Source: Pseudopedobacter beijingensis (GTDB lineage Bacteria > Bacteroidota > Bacteroidia > Sphingobacteriales > Sphingobacteriaceae). Taken from it: a stretch of DNA of 64,000 nucleotides. The position numbers and the translations under genes are program-made. This document shows positions 50,941-62,700 of the stretch, one piece after another. The notes under the pieces were generated by a model, which worked only from the letters and a program-made list of their open reading frames with translations, ran no database searches and was not told the DNA's origin. The first letter of the stretch is position 1; each line of letters begins with the position of its first letter. The stretch is taken from contig NZ_JBHUDG010000012.1 in assembly GCF_042678145.1 (NCBI RefSeq), positions 1-64,000 of the forward strand. The letters are read 5' to 3'.

Positions 50941-53900
50941 CTAATCCTTCTTTCTGTACTGAGTAGGCGTAAGTCCAAACGTTTTCTTAAAGCATTTAAT
51001 AAAATAAGCGGGTTCATTAAACCCTGTCTGATAGGCTATTTCTGAAATAGTCAGATTCGGGTTCTCTTTAAGCATGATAAGTGATTTTTTTAAACGGATG
51101 TTCAGGATAAACTCATTGGGTGTTTGTCCGGTAATACCTTTAATTTTGGCAAACAGGTTAGTTCTGCCAAGGTTCATTTCCTGAGCAAAGAAATTAACAT
51201 CCAGCTGCGGGTTATTGATGTTATTCTCAATAATTTCTATAGCTTTTTGTAACAATTGTTCATCGTATGGGTTGGTAGCTATCAGAGAGGTCTCGGCAGA
51301 AGTGCTTTTACTAAACTTAGCCTGTAAAAGACGACGATTGTTTATGAGATTATGGCATTTAGCTATTAATAATTTGGCGTTAAACGGCTTGGTTATGTAG
51401 TCGTCAGCCCCTAGCTGCAATCCTTCTAAAGTATGCTCTTCAGAAGTTCTTGCTGTTAGCAATATTACCGGAATATGGCAGGTGGTAACATTTGTTTTTA
51501 TTTGATGGCAAAGCTCAGTACCAGACATTTCCGGCATCATCACATCACTTAGTACAATATCCGGTTGGATGTCCATTATCTTTTCAAGCCCTTCCCTTCC
51601 GTTAGGAGCTGTATTTACGGTATAAATAGGTTTAAATATAGAAACCAATACATCCAATAACTCTTTATTGTCTTCTACAATCAGGATAGAAGCTTTTTTA
51701 GAAGATACCACAACAGGCGTATCTTCTTGTGCCTGCCTTTGTGTTTCTTCAGAGAAATCATTCGTGTTTTCTGTAAGCATGACCTCTTGCAATTGTTTTT
51801 GGGGTGCCGTAAAGTGATCTTCACCCTTTAATAAAGCAATTTTAAACTCACTACCCTCATTAGGGACACTTGCTACTGTAATAGATCCGTGGTGCGCTTC
51901 TACAATACCTTTGGCTAAAGACAGGCCTATGCCGGTACCTGTCCCCGATATATCGTCTTTCACATCTGCCTGATAAAAAACATCAAAAACCTTTGCAGAA
52001 ACATCATCATCCATTCCAATGCCGGTGTCTTTCACAAAAATATATACCTGCTCAGCAGTTTGTTCTATTCTTACAGAAATTACCCCCTTAGCCGGAGTAT
52101 ACTTCAAAGCATTGTGAATAAGGTTGTAAAATACTTTTTCAAGTTGAGCGGGATCGAACCAGATAAAGATTGGGCTTGTTTCCTCAAAATACAGATTGAT
52201 TTCTTTGGAATACGCATATTCTTTAAACTGCGCACAGATGTTTTCTATAAAAGAAGTGATATCTAAGGGGCTTACTTTTAGTTTCAGGAAACCCTGTTCT
52301 TGCTTACTAAAGTCCATTAGCTCCCCAATTAACCGATGCATTTTAGTCGCATTGCTGGAAATGCTCTTAAGCTTTTGGAATACGCTTTTGCTGATATTCT
52401 CTGTTTGGAAAATCAACTCTGCCTGACTCATAATTAGGGTAATTGGCGTACGGAACTCGTGAGATATATTGGTGAAAAAACGAAGTTTAGCATCGTTCAG
52501 TTCCTGTATTTTCTGTTTCTCTTTATGAGAGTATTTTAACGACGCCTGTAGCTTTGTTTTTGAGATATAGCTGGAAAGAATGGCATAGCATATTCCGGAG
52601 AATATTAAGAAATAAATAACGTATGCAAGCCATGTTTTGTAGAATGCGGGTTTAACAACAATAGAAAGCAAGGCTTCTTTTGCATTGGGACTTTTCCCTT
52701 TTATGCGTAAGTGGTAAGTGCCCGGGCTAAGGTTGGTGTAAGTAATAATATTGCGGTTGTTGGCATGAATCCACTCCTTATCAAAGCCTTCTAGCTTATA
52801 CAAAACCTCCTCTTTAAGTATCTTAATGTAATTACTGGTAAAAAAACTAAGCTGTACAGATGTATGGTTCTGATTAAGGGTAATGGTATCTGTATAGGAA
52901 ATAGATTTATCCAGTATTCCGGTTTTATCAAAAGGGAGTACCCTTTGGTTGTTTACCCATAAATCGCTGAAACCAATGGTGTAAGGCTTATTCACAAAGT
53001 CCAGATCCTCTTCGTTAAGCTCTACCATTCCATTAATACCACCAATAAACAAGTTGCCTTTTTTGCTCACAAATAAGCCACGTTCATTAATGGCGGTAAA
53101 CGGAAAGATATTACCGTTATAATAGTTGTAGAACTTTTTATTGTCTATATCAAATCTGGAAAGCCCCTTGTTGGTAGCAATTAACAGATAGCCCATTTTT
53201 GATTCTGTAATATCCAGAATATAATCGTCTATAATCTCGCTGTTACCGGTGTTAAAGGACGTAAAAGTATCCGACTTAGAGTTATATAAACTAAGGCCAC
53301 TACCGGCAGAACCTAACCATATTCTTCCCTTTTGATCCTGAAAAAATGTTTGCTGATAGTTTTGGCTAATCCCGCTTGTGTTTTTGCTGATATGGGTATA
53401 AGCCTTTAAAGTCCCTTTTTCCAGGTTATATTTAAAAACGGCAACAGAAGTAGAAAACCATAAGTTTCCATTTCTGTCTATCATTATATTCCATATTTGT
53501 TTGTGGGTTAATGATGCCGAGGAATCTTGCAGAATGGGATAAAAGGTCTCTTTAGCCCTATCAAACACAAAAATGCCACTCTTTGTCCCCAGATAAAACT
53601 TGTTTTGATAATGCACCAAACTCCTGATGCTTTTTAAACCAGCATAGGTAGCGCTATACCTTTTAAAAGATTTCGTCTTGATATCAAATTTGTTCAGTCC
53701 GCCCAGGTGCGTACCAATCCATAAACAATCATTATCGCGATCGTACCAGATAGCCTTAAGTATATTAGAAGAAATACTCTGAGGAAGCGATGAACTCTGA
53801 TAAGAGCTAATTTGTCCCGTTTGTATATTCAGGAAGTTAAGTCCGCCCCCCTCTGTACAAATCCATACATTTCCGTCTTTATCCTCTGTCATGTGGCCAA

Positions 53901-54927
53901 TAACAGAAGAGCTCAATCCGTCCGTTCCGGTATTATAATATTTATAAAAAGAAAACTCAGGATTCAGGATATCCACCCCACCAAAATAAGTACCAATCCA
54001 TAAAGTGCCTTGTTGGTCCTTTTTTATATCCCAGATAGACGAGCTTCCTAAGCTGTGCGACACATTAGCCAGATGCTTAAAAGAAATAAACTGCTCAGTG
54101 CCAGACACCAGCTTATTTAGTCCGTTAGAAGTCCCTATCCAGTAATTGCCCAGGTTATCTTCGCATACCGCCCTTACAAAATTAGCAGTAATACTTGTTG
54201 GGTCGCTTTTATCATGCCTGTAATTAGTAATCTCGGCATTGCTGTTAATTTTATATAAGCCATCGTTTAAGCTTCCTATCCATAAGTTCTTTTTAGAGTC
54301 GCTAAAAAGGCAAACCACTTCAATATCCGCTATCAGTGTTTTAATCTTTTTGTTTTTGTCCAACAATAGAAGACCCTTGGTTGTTCCGATAATCAGATTG
54401 CCGTTATACACCTCATGCACAGCAGTAATACTTGTTTCTGCACCAAAAGAGTAGTGTAGTTTTAAAGAAGCTGTCTTTTGGTCGTATATCCAGATGCTAT
54501 TTTCTTTTCCTGCCCATAAATGATTAAGCCCGTAAGAAATGGTTACAATCCCTTTGGATGTTACCGTTTTAAACTCTTGGGATTTAAGATCATAATCAAT
54601 TAAACCCCAAAGGCACTGCACAAACAAATGCCCTTTTCTATCGCCACAAACAGTTTGTATATTGTTACCAAATAAACCGGTAGTATCTCCCTTTACGGGT
54701 TTAAAAACCTCAAACTCATTTCCGTTATATTTATTTAGCCCATCTTTTGTCCCAATCCACATCATACCGGATTCGTCCTGATAAATAGAATTAACCGTAG
54801 ACTGAGACAAGCCATCCTTTACCGTCAGGTGTTCAAAAAGCAAGCTCTGTGCCTGCAATGTAGAAAAAGGCAAGCCACAAAAAATAGTTATTAAAAGGCA
54901 GACGATAAGTTGATTGATTGATCGCAT
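50941..54927 (-). CDS. Hybrid two-component regulator (HTCS)
   Basis: The protein is 1328 residues from ATG 54927, set by the signal peptide (an in-frame ATG at 54972 adds 15 residues). In order it has a signal peptide, a beta-propeller of ligand-sensor repeats (WIGT-type blades), a Y_Y_Y domain and one membrane helix near residue 785. A histidine kinase follows with His823 in NISHEFRTP, then a receiver with Asp1128 in VLSDVMMPEM, then an AraC-type HTH. HTCS proteins sense oligosaccharides and turn on carbohydrate genes. The divergent GH31 and GH39-like genes are the likely targets. Confidence 0.93.
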   Translation of the reverse strand: MRSINQLIVCLLITIFCGLPFSTLQAQSLLFEHLTVKDGLSQSTVNSIYQDESGMMWIGTKDGLNKYNGNEFEVFKPVKGDTTGLFGNNIQTVCGDRKGHLFVQCLWGLIDYDLKSQEFKTVTSKGIVTISYGLNHLWAGKENSIWIYDQKTASLKLHYSFGAETSITAVHEVYNGNLIIGTTKGLLLLDKNKKIKTLIADIEVVCLFSDSKKNLWIGSLNDGLYKINSNAEITNYRHDKSDPTSITANFVRAVCEDNLGNYWIGTSNGLNKLVSGTEQFISFKHLANVSHSLGSSSIWDIKKDQQGTLWIGTYFGGVDILNPEFSFYKYYNTGTDGLSSSVIGHMTEDKDGNVWICTEGGGLNFLNIQTGQISSYQSSSLPQSISSNILKAIWYDRDNDCLWIGTHLGGLNKFDIKTKSFKRYSATYAGLKSIRSLVHYQNKFYLGTKSGIFVFDRAKETFYPILQDSSASLTHKQIWNIMIDRNGNLWFSTSVAVFKYNLEKGTLKAYTHISKNTSGISQNYQQTFFQDQKGRIWLGSAGSGLSLYNSKSDTFTSFNTGNSEIIDDYILDITESKMGYLLIATNKGLSRFDIDNKKFYNYYNGNIFPFTAINERGLFVSKKGNLFIGGINGMVELNEEDLDFVNKPYTIGFSDLWVNNQRVLPFDKTGILDKSISYTDTITLNQNHTSVQLSFFTSNYIKILKEEVLYKLEGFDKEWIHANNRNIITYTNLSPGTYHLRIKGKSPNAKEALLSIVVKPAFYKTWLAYVIYFLIFSGICYAILSSYISKTKLQASLKYSHKEKQKIQELNDAKLRFFTNISHEFRTPITLIMSQAELIFQTENISKSVFQKLKSISSNATKMHRLIGELMDFSKQEQGFLKLKVSPLDITSFIENICAQFKEYAYSKEINLYFEETSPIFIWFDPAQLEKVFYNLIHNALKYTPAKGVISVRIEQTAEQVYIFVKDTGIGMDDDVSAKVFDVFYQADVKDDISGTGTGIGLSLAKGIVEAHHGSITVASVPNEGSEFKIALLKGEDHFTAPQKQLQEVMLTENTNDFSEETQRQAQEDTPVVVSSKKASILIVEDNKELLDVLVSIFKPIYTVNTAPNGREGLEKIMDIQPDIVLSDVMMPEMSGTELCHQIKTNVTTCHIPVILLTARTSEEHTLEGLQLGADDYITKPFNAKLLIAKCHNLINNRRLLQAKFSKSTSAETSLIATNPYDEQLLQKAIEIIENNINNPQLDVNFFAQEMNLGRTNLFAKIKGITGQTPNEFILNIRLKKSLIMLKENPNLTISEIAYQTGFNEPAYFIKCFKKTFGLTPTQYRKKD

Positions 54928-55108
54928 TCCGTTGTAATTTGTCGTAAAATTCAGGTGTGTCAGAACTTTCATAAATATAAAGTATTAAAAGCTCTTTTGA
55001 TAACTTATCGTACGAAACTACTCTTTTTTCGTACGATTATCATGTCCAAATTGTGGTTTTAAAAGCTGTTTTGTAATAACCAAATAAGATCACCTAAATA
55101 AAAAAGAC

Positions 55109-57436
55109 ATGGTACGTATTAAGCTATTGATACTTGTGGTACTTTGCGTAATTACCTGTACGGTAACCGCAACTGAACTTGTTGTTTCTGTTGATGGGAA
55201 ACCAATCAAGATCATCTTTATCACTCCCAAAGTAATTAGGGTTATCAAATATCAGGATACTATAAAACCTGATAAAGAAGAGTTGGTAATGATTAAAACA
55301 CCTGAGAAGGTTCCGGTAAAAAAAACCGAACGGAAAGACTATATCCAGTTTCAATCTCCGGAATTAAAGGTAAGCATCCATAAGAAAAGCGGAGTATTGA
55401 GTTTTTTTGATGGCACAACACTGCTGTTGCGCGAGCGGAAGGAAGACATTGTTTTAAAAGAAGGAGTAAAGCAAGGTTTTTTGTTAAGTAACGATGAAGC
55501 TATTTATGGCTTAGGACAGCATCAGGATGGTAAAATGAACCAGCGGGGACAGCACCTGTACCTTAAGCAACGCAATACCGAAATTGCCATACCCTTTTTT
55601 CAATCTACCGCAGGCTACGGCGTTTATTGGAATAACTATTCTGCAACCACTTTTTCCGATAATGAAGACGGGACATTCTTTAGCTCAGAAAAAGGATCTA
55701 ACATCGATTATGTATTTATAAAAGGAGCAGAAGCAGATGATATTATTGCCTCTTTCAGAGCTTTAACAGGAACAGCTGCTATGTTTCCGAAATGGGCCTT
55801 TGGTTATTGGCAAAGTAAAGAACGCTATAAAAGCCAGTTCGAATTACTGGATGTGGTAAAACAATACCGAAAGCTGAAAGTGCCGCTGGATGGCATTATT
55901 CAGGATTGGCAATATTGGGGTGTCGATAAAAAAATGTGGAATGGCGTTACTTTCAATAATCCCCTTTTCCCGGCACCCGATAAAATGATAGACAGCATTC
56001 ATCAGCTAAATGCTAAACTCATGATTTCGGTATGGCCTTCCTTTGGTTCCAAAACGCAGATTTATAAAGAGTTGGAGTCCAAAAACAAACTATATGATTT
56101 TCTGACTTACCCACCAGATCCGGAAATAAAGGTTTATGATGCTTTTAGTAAAGATGCCCGCGATGTTTATTGGAAGCACATGAATAAAAATCTTTTTGCA
56201 AAAGGAGTAGACGGCTGGTGGTTAGACGCTACAGAACCCGTAATGAAGCAAAGAAATGTTTCTGACGGAATTGTTCATCATGAAAACGAAGTATCCGATA
56301 TGTTGCATAACCCTAAAAATCAACAGACAGCTTTGGGAGACTTTGAGATTTATGCAAACGCCTATCCTTTGCAAAGTGTTGCAGGAATTTATGAAGGCCA
56401 GCGTAATGCAAATAAAAATAAACGCGTGTTTATTATGACCCGATCTGCTTTTGCAGGGCAACAACGTTACGCTTCTATGCTATGGTCTGGCGACATCAGA
56501 GCTAGCTGGCAGGTTCTAAAAAATCAAATAGCAGGAGGCGTTAATTTATCTATGACCGGTATCCCGTATTGGAATACGGATATTGGAGGTTTTTTTATTA
56601 CGCCCAACTACCCCAAAGGAGTTACCGATACCGCCTATCAAAAACTATATGTAAGATGGTTGCAGTTTGCAGCATTTACACCCATGTTTAGGTCGCATGG
56701 CACACAAACTCCACGAGAAATTTACCAGTTTGGCGAAAAAGGATATTGGGCGTACGATGCAATAGAGAAGTTTATCAACCTGCGTTATCAGTTGCTTCCC
56801 TACATATATTCCAATGCATGGGAAGTTACCGCCGCCGCCTCAACCATGATGCGTGGTTTGGCAATGGATTTTAAGCAGGATAAGAAAACCTGGGATATTA
56901 ACGACCAGTATCTTTTTGGAAAAAGCTTGCTGGTAGCGCCAATTGTCGACTCGTTAAGCAATACCCGCCAAATTTATTTACCCAAAGGAACTACTTGGAC
57001 AGATTTCTGGACGGGAGAACAACATCAGGGAGGAAACACCGTAGTAAAAAAAGCACCTACAGATATTATACCCCTATACGTTAAAGCAGGCTCTATTATT
57101 CCGTTTGCCCAAAAACAACAATATGTTGGAGAAAAAGCAGACGAAACACTTGAATTAAGGATTTATACAGGTGCCGATGGTGAGTTTAGTTTATACGAGG
57201 ACGAGGGGGATAATTACAATTACGAAAAAGGAATATCCTCTTTAATAGCTTTTAGTTGGAACGATAAAAACAAGAGCCTAACTATAAGTAAAACAAAAGG
57301 AGAGTTTCCGGGGATGTTAAAAAAACGTCGTTTCCATATTGTATTGGTTAATCAATCTAAAGGCACAGGAGCCCAAATGTCGGCCAGCTTTAAAGCGGTG
57401 GAGTATTCAGGTAAACAACAGCAAATTAGATTTTAG
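55109..57436 (+). CDS. GH31 alpha-glycosidase
   Basis: This 775-residue exported GH31 enzyme has a signal peptide near the N-terminus, an N-terminal beta domain and a catalytic barrel. The nucleophile is Asp373 in WWLDATEP, and the probable acid/base is Asp462 in WSGDIRASW. C-terminal beta domains carry YEDEGDNYNYEKG. WLDATEP is common in xylosidase- and glucosidase-type GH31 proteins; the substrate is not fixed. It is divergent from the HTCS gene and probably regulated by it. Confidence 0.9.
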   Translation: MVRIKLLILVVLCVITCTVTATELVVSVDGKPIKIIFITPKVIRVIKYQDTIKPDKEELVMIKTPEKVPVKKTERKDYIQFQSPELKVSIHKKSGVLSFFDGTTLLLRERKEDIVLKEGVKQGFLLSNDEAIYGLGQHQDGKMNQRGQHLYLKQRNTEIAIPFFQSTAGYGVYWNNYSATTFSDNEDGTFFSSEKGSNIDYVFIKGAEADDIIASFRALTGTAAMFPKWAFGYWQSKERYKSQFELLDVVKQYRKLKVPLDGIIQDWQYWGVDKKMWNGVTFNNPLFPAPDKMIDSIHQLNAKLMISVWPSFGSKTQIYKELESKNKLYDFLTYPPDPEIKVYDAFSKDARDVYWKHMNKNLFAKGVDGWWLDATEPVMKQRNVSDGIVHHENEVSDMLHNPKNQQTALGDFEIYANAYPLQSVAGIYEGQRNANKNKRVFIMTRSAFAGQQRYASMLWSGDIRASWQVLKNQIAGGVNLSMTGIPYWNTDIGGFFITPNYPKGVTDTAYQKLYVRWLQFAAFTPMFRSHGTQTPREIYQFGEKGYWAYDAIEKFINLRYQLLPYIYSNAWEVTAAASTMMRGLAMDFKQDKKTWDINDQYLFGKSLLVAPIVDSLSNTRQIYLPKGTTWTDFWTGEQHQGGNTVVKKAPTDIIPLYVKAGSIIPFAQKQQYVGEKADETLELRIYTGADGEFSLYEDEGDNYNYEKGISSLIAFSWNDKNKSLTISKTKGEFPGMLKKRRFHIVLVNQSKGTGAQMSASFKAVEYSGKQQQIRF

Positions 57437-57531
57437 GATATAGATGTTCTGATTGCTTACAAAAGCGAAAACGCCAATAAAAGTAATCGGGAAATGCCCT
57501 CTGACAAATAAAGATCACTAAAAACAAATAG

Positions 57532-58902
57532 ATGAAAAGATATATTATAGGAATAGCCATCGCATTAGTTGCATGTAAAAAGTCTGATTCTACAACAGAC
57601 AAGAAAACCAATGGCGAAGGAAATAACAATACCATTCCAGAAAATACAATAGTATTTGATGCCGCAGCCACAGCAGAAGAAAAGCGTGGCAAAACAGGTT
57701 TTCTAAGCTCTATAACTTTAGAAGCCCCACATAACGATCTGATTTTACCTCTAAAGCCCTATATCTGGCGGGTGGGCAGAGCCAATAATGAAAACTTTGA
57801 TCTGTATCCAAGATTAAAGAGCCTGAATGTAGAAAAGCAGCTTCTAATAGTCAGCGACTTCAGAAACATTTTGCCAACATCTACCATTTTTAAACAATAT
57901 GGTTATGGCGCTTTAACAGATACATTAGCCTCCAGAGCTCAGAAAAAGCAATACACATACGAGTGGGATCTGTTTAACGAACCCAATGATTCTTTGAAAA
58001 AAGACTTAAACGAGTTTATGCTTAAATATTGGAATCCCGCTTATCATGCCGTTAAAGCAAAATTTCCGGACGCTATTATTCATGGTCCCTCCATTACTAT
58101 AAACAATTCCGGCGATGCAAAGGCAGACTCGGCACTCATCTATAAATTTATTGATGCAGCCATTGCCCATAATACCCTTCCAGATTATATCAACTGGCAT
58201 TTTCAGATAGGTTATAACATTAGCGATTGGCATGGAAACTATGCAAAATCAATAAAACAGTATTTAGCCCAAAAAGGAAAAACAGTTAAAGGTTTTGTAG
58301 CAGGCGAAACAGTCCGCCCCGGAGACGAAAGAAATACCAGTCCGGCAGTATTGGTAGATGTTTTTGCCGCACAGGAAATCCATAACATTACACAAATTCA
58401 TGCAGCATGGACTTCTGTGCCTGTTTATGGTGTAGCCACGTCTACACTACCCGTATTGGGTGGTTTACTGGCCGATACAAAAGGAAAAGATACCAGAGGA
58501 GCCTGGTGGACTTACGAGTTTTACGCCAGAACAAAAGGAAAAAGGATGATTTGTAAGAATGGCGAGTCGGGCAATAAAGGATTGGTTGGACTAGGGTTTA
58601 GAGACGACACCAATAATAAAATAAGTATTATGCTTGGAGTGCGGGACCCTCTGGGCGCTCAAAACAACCAGATACTAAGGGTAACCAATATCAACCAGCT
58701 TAAAAATTTAAGTAGCAATGGAAAAGTAAAGATAAAAGTGTGGTACAACAAGCAAACAAAAGATGCTGTAACTGCTTATGGCGCTAAAAATTTAGAATTA
58801 ATTAAGGATTACAATATAGAAGTAGCAGACAACCAAATAAACATCCCTTTCAACTTATTAAAATGGGATGCCTTACTGATAGAAATTACCAAACCAGAGT
58901 AA
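57532..58902 (+). CDS. GH39-like glycoside hydrolase lipoprotein
   Basis: The protein is 456 residues with a lipoprotein signal (lipobox ALVAC), then a linker and a TIM-barrel. The acid/base candidate is Glu150 in WDLFNEPND; the nucleophile candidate is Glu259 in GFVAGETVRPG. The NEP motif and spacing suit clan A families such as GH39. It follows the GH31 gene by 95 bp. Substrate not known; family number by pattern only. Confidence 0.7.
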   Translation: MKRYIIGIAIALVACKKSDSTTDKKTNGEGNNNTIPENTIVFDAAATAEEKRGKTGFLSSITLEAPHNDLILPLKPYIWRVGRANNENFDLYPRLKSLNVEKQLLIVSDFRNILPTSTIFKQYGYGALTDTLASRAQKKQYTYEWDLFNEPNDSLKKDLNEFMLKYWNPAYHAVKAKFPDAIIHGPSITINNSGDAKADSALIYKFIDAAIAHNTLPDYINWHFQIGYNISDWHGNYAKSIKQYLAQKGKTVKGFVAGETVRPGDERNTSPAVLVDVFAAQEIHNITQIHAAWTSVPVYGVATSTLPVLGGLLADTKGKDTRGAWWTYEFYARTKGKRMICKNGESGNKGLVGLGFRDDTNNKISIMLGVRDPLGAQNNQILRVTNINQLKNLSSNGKVKIKVWYNKQTKDAVTAYGAKNLELIKDYNIEVADNQINIPFNLLKWDALLIEITKPE

Positions 58903-59311
58903 CAAAGAGGGCAATAACCTCCTACCTCTTCCTTTTACGTCATCCCGACCGAAGTGGAGGGATCTCTAACTTTAAGTCTCAGAAACGGGTTGAATGATGA
59001 ACTTTATGAATGATGAACGGGGTTAAACTATGAATTGTTTTAAATGTTGAATTTTTAATGCTCAATGTTTGAATCGATGAACTATCCCTATTTATCTGAA
59101 CCACGGATTATATGGGATTATTGGATTTCACGGATTTGATAAGTATAGCAGACTGGTATCAGTGTAATCTTTCAATCTTTTAAATCAGTGATTCTGACAA
59201 CAAGAATTTAAAACAGATCTTTCGACTGGCAAGTATGCTTAAGAAAACCTCCTGCCTCTTCCTTTTAACCTGATTTCGATTATAAAAAGGCTATGAGAGT
59301 AATGCCAAAAG

Positions 59312-59373
59312 AGATTGCTTCGTTCCTTGCAATGACAAAAATAGGGGCGTCATTGCAAGGAACGAAGCAATCT
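59312..59373. repeat. 25-bp perfect palindrome (REP-like)
   Basis: Left arm 59312-59336 (begins AGATTGCTTCGTTCC) and right arm 59349-59373 (GTCATTGCAAGGAACGAAGC and on) are exact reverse complements over 25 bp with a 12-nt loop. Similar words around CATTGCAAGGAACGAAGCAA are dispersed in many Bacteroidota genomes. Could be a REP-type element or the end of a small mobile element. Confidence 0.7.
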
Positions 59374-59690
59374 AGTTAGCTGTTCAAAATGTTAGCAATA
59401 GCGCATCTCGAACTTAAAAATAAGAAGAATTTTATATACGTAAACATAGCGATGGATTTAAAAAATCCACCCGATTTATTAGTTCAGGATAACCCTTTGG
59501 AATATCCCGAACAGCTGAAAAAGATTGCCACCTGCACAGGTTTCGAGTGCCTCAACCTGACCTCCTTCTCCTTTGTCACCCTGAGGTTCTCGAAGGGCTC
59601 AACCTGACCTCATCCAAAGATTTGTCGATCGTTTCTTGTTGTCCGATGTTCGAAAGACGAAAAACAAAGAACGACCAACGAATAAGCAAC

Positions 59691-59742
59691 AAAAAAACGC
59701 CATTCCGGTTCCAATCCATAGCAACCGAAATGACGTCTTTTT
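59691..59742 (-). terminator. Terminator of the beta-helix gene
   Basis: An imperfect stem (CATTCCGGTT side and AACCGAAATG side) with a 12-nt loop, followed on the minus strand by seven T. Confidence 0.6.
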
Positions 59743-59759
59743 TAAGTTTACCCCTCTGT

Positions 59760-62700
59760 TTATCTCTTCACTACTTTTTTGATGACTGCGCCATCTTTGC
59801 CACTAAAACGTAACAGGTAAGTCCCTGCCGGATAGTCAGCCAAAGAAACTGTTATGCTGCTTTCGCCTGCCTGTATCTGCAACTGCTGTAATACCCGGCC
59901 GTTTAGATCGGCAATGGTTAAAAGGTTATAACTATTGCTGCTAAAACTGCTGTGTACCAGCTCTGTTGTAGGATTGGGATAAAGGTTGAAAGTAGAAAGT
60001 GGAAAGTTAAAAGTTACTGTCCTGATGCCCAGTTCTGTGGCGGTACCATCTTTATCTACCTGTACTAATTTGTAATAGTTGTTCCCGTTTAAGGGGTTTG
60101 TGTCTGTAAAGTTATAAGTTGTAGGTTGTAAGTTATCAGTTACCGGCACTTCGCCAATGGGCGTAAATAGTGTATTGTCGCCACTGCGGTAAATAACAAA
60201 ACCTTTGTTGTTTTGTTCTTCTGCGGTTTGCCATTGCAGTTTCACCAGGTTACCGCTGGCTTTAGCGGTATAGTTTACCAGGGTTACAGGTAATGCCCCG
60301 TCCTGATTTTCATAAGCGCCCATATCTATGTTTGTACCTATAAGGCGGGCTTTGCCGGCTAAGTCTTTGGTATTGGCATCTAAACCTATATATAAAGCAT
60401 TACTGCCTGCATTAATAGCCGGGCTACTGGCTTTTAAGCTGAAATCTCCATTGGCTGCATCTACAAAATCTGGATCGGTACTGCCATCCATATTGCCATT
60501 ATTGGTATCTGTTAAACCTTGTACTAAGCTGTAGAAAATATCAGCTCCAGCACCATCAATGCCGGTATTATCATTGCCATATATAATACTGTTGCGTATT
60601 TGAGGATTTGAATTAGTACCCTCATTATACATTCCGCTACCGCCATAAGTAGCTCTATTTGCACTGATGCTTACATTGGTTAGAACCGGAGAGGAAGAAG
60701 AATTATAAATTCCGCCACCATCACCATCAGCTGTATTTGCACTGATGCTCACGTTGGTTAAAACCGGAGAGGACAACCGTCCATTATAAATTCCACCACC
60801 TATATCAATGGCTCTATTTGCGCTGATGGTTATGTTGCTTAAAATCGGAAAGGAATCCGGACTATTATAAATTCCGCCACCATAAGTAGCTGTATTTTGG
60901 CTGATGGTTACGTTGCTTAAAACCGGAGAGGAAGACTCACCATTATAAATTCCGCCACCATAATAATCAGCTGTATTTTGGTTGATGGTTAGGTTGCTTA
61001 AAACCGGAGAGGAAGACTCACTATTAAAAATTCCGCCACCAATATTCCGGTAAATGTATTGTGAATTTACCGTGATACTTATACCATTATAGTTGGCATT
61101 TCCACCTGTTAGGGTAAAGCCGTTTAATTCTGCGGTACCTACATCACCTGCGCTAATGACTACGTGGTAGGCATTTTCTTCGTTATTTGTAAAGCCTGCA
61201 TCATCTCCATTAAAATCGCCACTTAAAATACTGGTATGGGTGCTTAAGGTTAAATCTCTATCTGTTAACTCGGTTTCTGTACCTGCAAAGCCGCCATATA
61301 CTTGTACATCTTTTTTCAGTACAAAGGCATTGTTACGGTCGTTAGCATTGGCATCGCTCATGTTATCTGCCCGGTACATGGGTTTATAAGTTCCGCCTGC
61401 TACCCAAACCTGCTGTACGTTAGTGGCATTAATGGCCATTTGTAAATCGTCAGTAGCATTTGCCCAAGAGTTGCCTGTAAAATCACCATTTCCGGTTTCG
61501 GTTACATAAATAACGTTATTGGCAGCGGGGGTTAAAGATGTGCTGTATGAGCTTTCGTAAGCACCTAAGTCTATTTTTCCTTTTTGTATGCGGGCGTTAC
61601 CGGCTAAATCGGTAGTAATGGCGCTTAAATCAGGGGTTTTCCCGGTAGCAAAATAAGTATTATCTCCTTTATTAATAAGGGGACTGGTGCTTTTTAAGCT
61701 GTAATCTCCATTGGCTGCATTTACAAACTGTGGGTCGGTACTGCCAGCAATATTGCCATTATTGGTATCTGTTGAACCTTGTACCAAGCTGTAGGAGATA
61801 ACAGGTGTTCCTCTACCAGTAATGCCAGTATTATTGTCGTATATAATACTGTTGCGTATCTGAGGTTTTGAATCGTCATCATTATTATGCATTGCACCAC
61901 CACCAGCACCAGCACCAATATTAGCTGTATTTCCGCTGATACTCACATTGGTTAAAACCGGAGAGGAAGAATGATTAGCAATTCCGCCACCAGCAAGATG
62001 AGCTGAATTTGAGCTGATGCTTACGTTGGTTAAAACCGGGTTGGAATACTCATTATTAATTCCGCCACCACTACCACTAGCTGTATTTTGGTTAATGCTT
62101 ACATGAGTTAAAACCGGGAAGGAATAAGAATTATAAATTCCGCCACCACTATTACCTGAATTTGAGCTGATGCTTACATGGGTTAAAACCAGGAAGGAAT
62201 AAGAATTATAAATTCCACCACCACTATTACCTGAATTTCCGCTGATGCTTACATGGGTTAAAACCGGAGAGGAATAAATATTATAAATTCCACCACCAGT
62301 ATTCCGGGGTATGTTTTGTGAATTTACCGTGATACCTTCGTAATCGCTACTATTGTTGGCATTTCCGCCTGTTAGGGTAAAGCCGTTTAATTCTGCAGTA
62401 CCTACAGCACCTGCGCTAATGACTACGTGGTAGGCATTGTCTGTGTTGTCAGTTGCAGCGCCTAAATCACCACTTAAAATACTGGCATTGGTGCTTAGTT
62501 TTAAATTTCTATCTGTTAATGCGGTTTCTGTACCTGCAAAACCACCATAGAGTTGTACATCTTTTTTCAGTACAAAGGCATTATCGCGGTCGTTGGCATT
62601 GGCATCGCTCATGTCATCTGCCCGGTATTTGGGTTTATAAGTTCCGCCTGCTACCCAAACCTGTTGTACGCCTGTGGCATTAATGGCCATTTGCAAATCA

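Larger units (their letters stand above)
58903..59759. other. Repeat-rich intergenic spacer, no gene
   Basis: This 857-base spacer lacks a believable gene. It contains direct repeats AACCTCCTNCCTCTTCC at 58916 and 59246. A dispersed-repeat-like element around GTCATCCCGACCGAAGTG at 58939-58956 is followed by GAGGGATCT. It also holds the palindrome listed separately and CTCAACCTGACCT twice (59552, 59599). Confidence 0.6.

Noticed and set aside
59389..59813. Two open frames in the spacer before the beta-helix gene
   Set aside because: They run through dispersed repeats and the terminator hairpin, and have no domain.
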